Source: Niabella beijingensis (lineage in GTDB: Bacteria; Bacteroidota; Bacteroidia; Chitinophagales; Chitinophagaceae). Taken from it: a DNA stretch of 64,000 nucleotides. Under the pieces are notes generated by a model. It saw only the letters and a list, made by a program, of their open reading frames with translations. It did no database searches and was not told where the DNA came from. The stretch lies in contig NZ_JAIQDI010000002.1 in assembly GCF_020034665.1 (NCBI RefSeq), forward strand, positions 434,001-498,000, given 5' to 3'. A program made the translations under genes and the position numbers. This document shows positions 7,645-13,862 of the stretch, one piece after another. Numbering within the stretch: position 1 is the stretch's first letter; each line of letters begins with the position of its first letter.

Positions 7645-8937
7645 TTATCTTTCTTTTCTGCGTTTCTTTTTCTTCATACGGTTAGCAAATGCCTGTTCCT
7701 CGTAATCCTCACCCTGCGCTTCCGGCAGTAACCCGCCCAATCCGTCTATCAATCCGAAATCATCGGTCGGCTGTTCTTTATTCAGGAAGTCAAAAAGCCC
7801 GTGCGTTTCTTCCTTTTCATCAGCATTGCTTTTGCCTGCTGTTGGTAAATCTGTGGTGCTGCTCTGCTCTATGGTTTGGCGTTGTTCTACTGCTGCATCT
7901 TTCCACCAATCATTAAAGACATTCGCAGATAGGTTTTTGTCCAAAGCTGAACCGTTCCAAACGGTACGGCTTTCGTGGTCAACAAAGGTCATTCCGTAAA
8001 TACGCCCCCCGTCATTGCGGCGTACAACGGTATTGATGCCCTGCTCAATCAGTTGCTTTTTAAAATCGGCTTCATTGGTAGCGGTGTGCATCGCTGCCTC
8101 AATGGTATTTTTGAGGATGGCTCTTGCGGGGTCGGTCTTCATTTTTTTCTTAGCTTCCGCAAAGTGGTTTTGCAGTTCGTCCAGTCCTGCGTGTTTGCCG
8201 AAAAGGGATGACTTAAAAGGATTGCTGGCTTTCTCGCCCGGCTCATTCAGGGCAAAATACACCAGCCCGTTTTTAGGTTGCCCGTGCAATTCCCCCTTTA
8301 CTTCTTCTGCCGTAATATTGAACAGGGAAAGCAAAGCGTTGTAAGCCCCGATGCTTTGGTATTGGTAATACTTCGGCAGGTATCTCACTACCGATGCAAT
8401 TTGGCTCTTTACGTCCCCGGCTATGTAATCTACCGGACGGAATGCCTGCTCATTTCCGGTGCGCTGTTTTTCGGTGGCGGGTATCAGTTTGTACTTCTGT
8501 TCCAAATCCCTGCAAATTGCCATTGATTGCGGGTGGTCGTAGCTATCGCTTATCTTCTTGCCGTCTATACCTACACAAATCGTGACGATATGGATATGGG
8601 TACGCTCAATATCGTTATGCTTATATACAATATAGGGTTGCTTGCCATATCCCATACGCTCCATATACTCCTGTGCCATTTCCATAAACTGCGCATCGCT
8701 GACCTTATCCGCAGGATCTGGGTTCAACGATATATGGCGCACAGGTTTCTCCGTTCGGATATTGGCAGATAAATAAGGCTCAAAACGCTGGTGCAGATAA
8801 CTGGCTGAATAGGTATTATCCAGCGTTTCGGGTATCTTGTTCAGTAACAAAACCTGCCCGTTTTCGCTGTCAATCTTTTTCTGATTATAGGAAATAGCAC
8901 CGTACAAATTCTCCCCTTTACCAATCTTCGCTATCAT
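7645..8937 (-). CDS. mobB: MobB relaxase (MobA/VirD2-like nuclease domain)
   Basis: A 430-aa relaxase that nicks oriT and stays covalently bound to the transferred strand. The N-terminus MIAKIGKGENLYGAISYNQK is typical of Bacteroidota MOBP relaxases, and the HUH-type metal site RTHIHIVT lies in the first 150 residues. The start at 8937 is chosen because it begins one base after the mobA stop; a longer reading from 8970 would overlap mobA by 32 bp. The C-terminal 150 residues are lower in complexity and end in a very basic MKKKKRRKER tail. Its gene order relative to mobA is that of CTnDOT. Confidence 0.88.
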   Translation of the reverse strand: MIAKIGKGENLYGAISYNQKKIDSENGQVLLLNKIPETLDNTYSASYLHQRFEPYLSANIRTEKPVRHISLNPDPADKVSDAQFMEMAQEYMERMGYGKQPYIVYKHNDIERTHIHIVTICVGIDGKKISDSYDHPQSMAICRDLEQKYKLIPATEKQRTGNEQAFRPVDYIAGDVKSQIASVVRYLPKYYQYQSIGAYNALLSLFNITAEEVKGELHGQPKNGLVYFALNEPGEKASNPFKSSLFGKHAGLDELQNHFAEAKKKMKTDPARAILKNTIEAAMHTATNEADFKKQLIEQGINTVVRRNDGGRIYGMTFVDHESRTVWNGSALDKNLSANVFNDWWKDAAVEQRQTIEQSSTTDLPTAGKSNADEKEETHGLFDFLNKEQPTDDFGLIDGLGGLLPEAQGEDYEEQAFANRMKKKKRRKER

Positions 8938-8938
8938 T

Positions 8939-9376
8939 TTATCGGTCTTTTTGCATGTGTGTTTTTTCAAATTCGGCTGTTAGCTCAATCACTTGGCGGC
9001 ACAATGCAGCCATTTCTGCCGTCTGTTTTTCCAATTTAAAGAGGTACGCCGATGCCTTTTTTTCCGAGAAATTGCGGTAAAGTATCTTCACGATTTGGTT
9101 ATAGTTCACACCAACGGCTCTGAACTGGCTGTAAAAATTGGTGAGCCTTGTATGAAAATCCACGGCATCCATATCAATTTTTACGGTCTTTACTGTCTTC
9201 TGAAAGATGCAGGCGGTAATAAAATGCGCCATTACTTTCATACCCGATTGCTCAAACAACGCAAGGAACTGTGCATTTTCCATGTCGTTCAGACTAATCG
9301 AATAACGGTGGGTCGCTGGGTCTTTCTTAGGCTTGCGACCTACTTTGCTTATTTGATTTCTTTTGTTGTCTTCCAT
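8939..9376 (-). CDS. mobA: MobA-like relaxosome accessory protein
   Basis: A 145-aa basic protein directly upstream of mobB, matching the position and size of CTnDOT MobA, which helps the relaxase bind oriT. Residues 10-35 (KPKKDPATHRYSISLNDMEN) resemble the N-terminus of MobC-type/ribbon-helix-helix mobilisation proteins, and residues 85-110 contain NYNQIVKILYRNFSEKKA, common in that family. The candidate oriT lies just upstream, at 9443-9540. Start ATG 9376; no alternative seems better. Confidence 0.82.
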   Translation of the reverse strand: MEDNKRNQISKVGRKPKKDPATHRYSISLNDMENAQFLALFEQSGMKVMAHFITACIFQKTVKTVKIDMDAVDFHTRLTNFYSQFRAVGVNYNQIVKILYRNFSEKKASAYLFKLEKQTAEMAALCRQVIELTAEFEKTHMQKDR

Positions 9377-9442
9377 ATCTCATTCCATTATAATTACCAT
9401 AAACCACGACTTCGGAGTGCGTTTTCCAGCCCCCTGCTAAGG

Positions 9443-9540
9443 GCAAGTTGTTTTTAGATGCGGAATTTATTTCGAGCAGCTAAAAACATAACTTGCTCCT
9501 TTCGGGTGAAAGGAAAATCCGCCCTGCGGGACGGATTAGA
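9443..9540. other. Candidate origin of transfer (oriT)
   Basis: Two inverted repeats lie between mobA and the tra genes. The first pairs 9443-9457 (GCAAGTTGTTTTTAG) with 9480-9496 (CTAAAAACATAACTTGC), perfect apart from a 2-nt bulge, around a 22-nt loop. The second, AATCCG/CGGATT with inner CCC/GGG, spans about 9517-9537. Position next to mobA, and an asymmetric inverted repeat of this size, are what oriT regions of MOBP systems look like. The nick site was not determined. Confidence 0.55.
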
Positions 9541-9553
9541 TAAAGCAGAAAAA

Positions 9554-9570
9554 AACGGCTTTGAGCCGTT
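9554..9570 (-). terminator. Intrinsic terminator on the minus strand without a matching gene
   Basis: Perfect stem AACGGCT/AGCCGTT with a 3-nt loop. On the minus strand it is followed by a run of seven T. No convincing gene on the minus strand lies to its right before traA at 10084, so it either ends a non-coding transcript or insulates mobAB. Confidence 0.6.
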
Positions 9571-10083
9571 CCAATCCCCGTGTACTATCTGTAATGATTT
9601 CTCCATTCACCTTTCGTATTGAAGCCAATACAAAATAAGCGCAGCTTTCCCGAAGCATTGCCCTGTTACACACTGCCAAACACTGCCACAGAACGCCAAT
9701 ACAGGACAGGTTGAATAAAGCAGGTATATATCTGCATTCTTTTGTGTAGGCATTTGCGATTGCCTGTATATGTACGTATGGACGTAGCTGCGTAGCTACG
9801 CAAATACGCAGGCAGGTAATCAGGCAAATAGCCATGTATGCGAAGGGGTAAGCCTGTATGAAATGATGTAAGCAGCCATGCAGGTAAGCAAATGAAAACA
9901 TGCAGTTGCATCCACCCGCATACGGATAAAATCACAGGCATAAGGATGTGTGCTTTTAAGCACCTGCATACAAAAGCCTGCAAATAAAAATGTGCGGATG
10001 TGCCATTGCACCGATGCGCATAAATGGATAAGCAGCTATAAGCGTATAGCTATACATAAATAGGTAGATAATTAAAAACAATT
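9571..10083. repeat. Palindrome- and short-repeat-rich non-coding region before traA
   Basis: About 510 bp without a credible gene. It contains a hairpin GTATTG/CAATAC (9616-9631), the perfect palindrome GCGTAGCTACGC (9790-9801), three GTAAGC copies (9848, 9868, 9884), an ATGCAGTTGCAT hairpin near 9900 and a GTGCTT/AAGCAC hairpin near 9950. Words such as GCAGGTAA and CCTGYATA recur. It separates oriT from the ParA-like traA and could be a partition or replication site; that is inference. Confidence 0.5.
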
Positions 10084-10857
10084 ATGCACATGGACACGAA
10101 CAAACAACCTTTGTTTATCGCCTTTTCCTCCCAAAAGGGAGGTGTAGGCAAAAGCACCTTTACCACGCTGGTGGCAAGCCTGCTTCATTATCGGCTCGGC
10201 TATAATGTTGCCGTATTCGACTGCGATTTTCCGCAACACAGCCTTATGCAAATGAGGGCAAGGGATATGAGCAGCATAATGGGCAATGAGGTGTACAAAA
10301 AACTGGCTCATAAACAATTTACGAGCATCAACAAAAAAGCCTATCCCGTTATGCAGCACCGGGCAGACGGTGTACTGGATGCCGTAACGCAATTCCTGCA
10401 ATCGGCTACCGTTTCGGTGGACGTGGTTTTTTTCGACCTGCCGGGTACGGTCAATTCCGCAGGGATATTGAAAACGCTGGCGGGTATGCACCACATCTTT
10501 ACGCCCATCATTGCCGACCGTGTAGTGATGGAAAGCACGTTGATTTTTACGCAAGTCCTGAACGATGTTGTCAGGAAGCAGGGCGCAACGACTATCCAAA
10601 GCATCAGCCTTTTTTGGAACCAGGTGGACGGCAGGGAAAAGTCCACCTTGTACGGCGTTTATGAGGACTTGATTAAGAAGTTAGGCATTCACCTTATGCG
10701 TACCCGTATCACGGATAGCAAGCGTTTTCGCAAAGAGGGCGAAGCCAATGCAAAAACCGTCTTTCGCTCCACCTTGCTCCCTGCCGATGAGCGGTTGATG
10801 AAAGCCTGCCGACTGGATTTATTTATGGATGAATTTTTAAGAACCGTGAAATTGTAG
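10084..10857 (+). CDS. traA: TraA, ParA/MinD-family ATPase
   Basis: A 257-aa deviant Walker ATPase. The motif SSQKGGVGKSTF (residues 15-26) is the signature of ParA/Soj proteins, VFDCDFPQHS is the A-prime motif and VVFFDLPGT the Walker B. CTnDOT-type elements carry such a protein as the first tra gene. ParA proteins position DNA on the nucleoid or work with a DNA-binding partner; here the partners are probably the DUF3408 proteins directly downstream. Start at 10084 or at the third codon (10090). The gene is 4 bp upstream of the next CDS, so it is co-transcribed with it. Confidence 0.87.
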   Translation: MHMDTNKQPLFIAFSSQKGGVGKSTFTTLVASLLHYRLGYNVAVFDCDFPQHSLMQMRARDMSSIMGNEVYKKLAHKQFTSINKKAYPVMQHRADGVLDAVTQFLQSATVSVDVVFFDLPGTVNSAGILKTLAGMHHIFTPIIADRVVMESTLIFTQVLNDVVRKQGATTIQSISLFWNQVDGREKSTLYGVYEDLIKKLGIHLMRTRITDSKRFRKEGEANAKTVFRSTLLPADERLMKACRLDLFMDEFLRTVKL

Positions 10858-10861
10858 CCCT

Positions 10862-11290
10862 ATGGAAAATCAGAATAAAAAGAAAAACCAACCGGAGATA
10901 GACGAAGAATTTTTAATGAACATTATCGCCGATGGTGTGAAAAAAGAGGGCTTAACCGTAACGCCTGAACCGCCCCAAAAGCAGGAGCCGGAGAAAGCGG
11001 ACAAAGAGCCGGACAAGCCTGTGAGCAGGGAAAGGAACCGCTCTAAAAAATCCAGCGAAGCGGACTACGAGCAGCTATTTTTCAAACGAGCGGAAACTAA
11101 TGCCCGTTACGGAAAATCGGTGTACATACGTCCTGATTTTCACGAAAGGCTCACCCGTATCGTGCAGGTCATCGGTGAGGATAAGATAACGATATACGCC
11201 TACCTCGATAACCTGCTGGAATACCACTTTCAGGAATTTGGCGAGGACATTATCAAAAGTTTTAACGACAAGTATAAACCTATTATATAA
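10862..11290 (+). CDS. traB: TraB-like DUF3408 protein
   Basis: A 142-aa protein with a charged, disordered N-terminal half (many Lys/Glu/Pro) and a conserved C-terminal domain from VYIRPDFHERLTRIVQVIG to AYLDNLLEYHF, the DUF3408 pattern found behind ParA-like TraA in Bacteroidota conjugative elements. The C-terminal domain resembles a small ribbon-helix-helix or helical DNA-binding module, which would suit a ParB-like partner of TraA, but that function is inferred. The next gene (11299) is a shortened paralogue. Confidence 0.75.
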   Translation: MENQNKKKNQPEIDEEFLMNIIADGVKKEGLTVTPEPPQKQEPEKADKEPDKPVSRERNRSKKSSEADYEQLFFKRAETNARYGKSVYIRPDFHERLTRIVQVIGEDKITIYAYLDNLLEYHFQEFGEDIIKSFNDKYKPII

Positions 11291-11298
11291 TCATAGTC

Positions 11299-11562
11299 AT
11301 GGAAAAGAACAATAAAAAGCAGACAGGCAAACGCAGCTACGGGAGCCAGTTTTTAAAAAAGCACTCAATGAACCGCAGGGGCGATAAAGCTATCTACGTC
11401 CGCAAAGAATACCACGAACGCTTATCCCGTATTGTACAGGTTATTGGCGGTGGCAATATCCCTTTGTATGCATACCTGGACAATATACTCAAACATCATT
11501 TTGAGTTATTTAGCGAGGATATTGTAGAAGATTTTTATAAAATGAACAAACCACTTTTTTAG
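11299..11562 (+). CDS. Second DUF3408 protein (TraC-like)
   Basis: An 87-aa paralogue of the preceding protein without its long disordered N-terminus. The shared block is YVRKEYHERLSRIVQVIG then YAYLDNILKHHFELF. The two genes are 8 bp apart and look like an old tandem duplication. Alternative view: it is CTnDOT traC by position. Both probably act with TraA on DNA. The protein is basic and short enough to be a simple dimeric DNA binder. Confidence 0.75.
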   Translation: MEKNNKKQTGKRSYGSQFLKKHSMNRRGDKAIYVRKEYHERLSRIVQVIGGGNIPLYAYLDNILKHHFELFSEDIVEDFYKMNKPLF

Positions 11563-11564
11563 TC

Positions 11565-12203
11565 ATGGAAATTATAATCGTTATCTGTTTGCTCATTGTC
11601 ATTGTGCTGTTAGCCAAAGACAAAATCATCATTAAAAAAGTGGTGAAAGGTAAACCTGAACAATCAAGGGTAAATCCTGATTTGCCGGAAATCGTGGGCA
11701 GACCAAAGCCCGTAGAACGACACGTAGTGCCAACTGCTGCCACTCAACGCCAAAAAGAAGAACAGGCAGAAATAGCTGATAATTTTGAAACAGAAACCCA
11801 CGAGACAGGTTTTGCGAGGGAAATTCCGCCGGAGGAATTGGATGAAGTTTTTGGGAGTGAACCTGTATCCGATTTTGAGAATGAGGACGAGGAATGGGAA
11901 GAACAGGGATTGCCGAACAGCGACAATGGGTTTGCCACAGGGGTTACCTACGAGGAACTGACAACCGTGGGGGCATTGCTTCAGAAAGATACATTAGAGC
12001 CTGCCTCTCAACAAAAAGCGGTGGATATAGTTCAGCGAATGCAGGGAACCGAATTGTTTAGTCTGCTCGAAAACTCCATAGAGGGGGCTTCACGAAAGAT
12101 TGCGGAGCTGCTGGATAAGAGCCTCCCTGCCAGAGCGGATTTCAGTTCTTCCGATGTGCGGAAAAGTGATGTGGGTGATTTTGACATCGGGGAGTTTGTC
12201 TGA
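11565..12203 (+). CDS. TraD-like membrane-anchored acidic protein
   Basis: A 212-aa protein with one N-terminal membrane helix (MEIIIVICLLIVIVLLAK), a basic stretch and a long acidic, low-complexity region (residues 70-130, rich in Glu/Asp). By size, topology and position after the DUF3408 pair it corresponds to TraD of CTnDOT-type elements, whose function is unknown. Starts 2 bp after the preceding stop. Anchored in the inner membrane with the bulk in the cytoplasm by the positive-inside rule. Confidence 0.65.
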   Translation: MEIIIVICLLIVIVLLAKDKIIIKKVVKGKPEQSRVNPDLPEIVGRPKPVERHVVPTAATQRQKEEQAEIADNFETETHETGFAREIPPEELDEVFGSEPVSDFENEDEEWEEQGLPNSDNGFATGVTYEELTTVGALLQKDTLEPASQQKAVDIVQRMQGTELFSLLENSIEGASRKIAELLDKSLPARADFSSSDVRKSDVGDFDIGEFV

Positions 12204-12241
12204 AAAGACAGCTTCCCTTTGTTTTTTAAACGTGTTCCAAA

Positions 12242-13012
12242 ATGGTTACCATGAAAGATTTAATAAAAACGGCTGACGAGATAGCTAAAAAAATGAAAGA
12301 AAAGGGATATGAGTATTTTAATATCAAGCGGGGAGCAACTGGAACCGATTTTAAGACAGCTCTTGGTTCTTATTTGCATTACGCAGGTTTCAGCAAAACA
12401 GAACCCCTAATATTTCCGGTTTATGCAGGCTCGGCGGTAGCTGCTACCTCACCCGACAATCCTTATACCTGGGCAACATTTAAAATTGTGGATGATGCCG
12501 AAAAAGGTTTACGGATTGATACAATGGCAATTTCGATGTATGAATGCTACGATGGGGGATTAAGAACTCATTTGGAATTGAAGTTGAAATCACTGGATGA
12601 TATTCCATCAAGACAGGATGCCTCAAAGATGATTGAAGAAAGATGGCAGAAGCAGTACCAAAAAAACCAAATAGTTAATTACTTCAATAAAACAAGCATG
12701 ATTAGTAAGAATGACCCCAATTATATATTCGAGGAATACAAAGGATATACAATCGCCAGCCACAAAAACAACGTTGTGGGAAAAGATATTGACAACCTAA
12801 CTATCGTCTACCGTTCAGACGAGTTTCCCAATCACGGGTTTATTATTGGACTGGATGACAGCAAACTGTCAGGACGAAGAAAATCAGTCCCGCATAATAT
12901 GGAAGATGCAAAGGCTTACATTGATTGGGCAGTTAAAGTGCGTGAAGAAAAGACCGTGAAAGCCAAGACTGAAATACCCAAACCGCCGCAACGAAAAGGG
13001 CGAAAGATGTAA
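12242..13012 (+). CDS. Conserved ICE protein of unknown function
   Basis: A 256-aa soluble protein, not recognised. The N-terminal domain contains AKKMKEKGYEYFNIKRGATG and a GSYLHYAG motif. The C-terminal third has EEYKGYTIASHKNN, two repeated-looking hydrophobic beta patterns and a basic tail ending RKGRKM. It has no signal peptide or membrane helix. It follows traD and is closed by a strong terminator at 13032-13065, making it the last gene of the first tra transcript. It may share its N-terminal fold with the 146-aa protein at 18667. Confidence 0.6.
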   Translation: MVTMKDLIKTADEIAKKMKEKGYEYFNIKRGATGTDFKTALGSYLHYAGFSKTEPLIFPVYAGSAVAATSPDNPYTWATFKIVDDAEKGLRIDTMAISMYECYDGGLRTHLELKLKSLDDIPSRQDASKMIEERWQKQYQKNQIVNYFNKTSMISKNDPNYIFEEYKGYTIASHKNNVVGKDIDNLTIVYRSDEFPNHGFIIGLDDSKLSGRRKSVPHNMEDAKAYIDWAVKVREEKTVKAKTEIPKPPQRKGRKM

Positions 13013-13031
13013 TACTCTAATCAAATTTTGG

Positions 13032-13065
13032 AAACGTCAAAACGGTTTTGTTTTGGCGTTTTTTT
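13032..13065 (+). terminator. Strong terminator between the traA-D and traE-Q blocks
   Basis: Stem AAACGTCAAAAC / GTTTTGGCGTTT (12 bp with one G-U pair) around a 6-nt loop, followed by seven T. It implies that traE and the genes after it have their own promoter in the 150 bp that follow, where no perfect TAnnTTTG box was found. Confidence 0.85.
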
Positions 13066-13212
13066 ATTGCCCTGAACCTGACTATAACGCCACTCAACGC
13101 CAACTAATTCCACTGAAAGACACATCGTTATTGCGCCTTGATTTCCGTGAGACTTTTGTTCCGAAAGCCCGCAACGAGGCGGGAAAATGTAACAAAATAA
13201 TTCATTCAGATT

Positions 13213-13518
13213 ATGGAAAAACAAAGCAAAAAAGTGTTGCTGACAGGCGCCCTGCTGCTGTCGGCATTTGGTGTGTTCGCACAAGGGAACGGCTCGGCTG
13301 GTATTACCGAAGCTACGCAAATGGTAACTTCTTATTTCGACCCCGCAACCAAATTAATCTATGCGATTGGTGCGGTCGTGGGCTTGATAGGGGGTGTAAA
13401 GGTTTACAACAAATTCAGTTCCGGCGACCCTGACACAAGCAAAACGGCGGCATCGTGGTTTGGTGCTTGTATCTTCTTAATTGTTGCCGCAACTATTCTC
13501 CGTTCATTCTTCCTGTAA
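13213..13518 (+). CDS. traE: TraE, DUF4134 small membrane protein (VirB2-like position)
   Basis: A 101-aa protein with an N-terminal signal-like segment (KKVLLTGALLLSAFGVFAQG) and two membrane helices (LIYAIGAVVGLIGGVKVYN and SWFGACIFLIVAATILRSFF). This is the DUF4134 pattern of TraE. Its size, processed N-terminus and position before TraF and the VirB4-like TraG suggest the pilin-like VirB2 role; this is by analogy. First gene of the second tra block. Confidence 0.87.
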   Translation: MEKQSKKVLLTGALLLSAFGVFAQGNGSAGITEATQMVTSYFDPATKLIYAIGAVVGLIGGVKVYNKFSSGDPDTSKTAASWFGACIFLIVAATILRSFFL

Positions 13519-13529
13519 ACCGATGCCCT

Positions 13530-13862
13530 ATGAGTAGTTACAACATTAACAAAGGCATTGGAAGAACGGTCGAGTTCAAAGGGCTAAAGGCGCAATACCT
13601 GTTCATTTTTGCGGGTGGCTTGCTCGGCGTGCTTATCCTCGTAATGGTGATGTACATGGCAGGCGTAAACTCTTACGTGTGCCTGTTCATCGGGGCTGGT
13701 GGGGCATCGCTCATCGTGTGGAAAACATTCGCATTGAATGGCAAGTACGGCGAACACGGATTGATGAAAGTCGGGGCAAGAAAAAGGCATCCGAAGTATA
13801 TCATCTGCCGCAGGTCTGTACACCGCTATTTGAAGTTCACCCCTAAATCCAGCGCCCTATGA
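13530..13862 (+). CDS. traF: TraF, DUF4133 membrane protein (VirB3-like)
   Basis: A 110-aa protein starting MSSYNINKGIGRTVEFKGLK, with two adjacent membrane helices at about residues 22-65, matching DUF4133. VirB3-like proteins work next to the VirB4 ATPase. The start at 13530 is chosen because it lies 12 bp after the traE stop, although the frame is open upstream into traE. Its TGA overlaps the ATG of traG (ATGA), giving translational coupling. Confidence 0.86.
   Translation: MSSYNINKGIGRTVEFKGLKAQYLFIFAGGLLGVLILVMVMYMAGVNSYVCLFIGAGGASLIVWKTFALNGKYGEHGLMKVGARKRHPKYIICRRSVHRYLKFTPKSSAL

Noticed and set aside
9536..10011. Three overlapping minus-strand frames in the palindrome region
   Set aside because: Cys/His/Tyr-rich translations caused by short repeated words; no start context or family resemblance.
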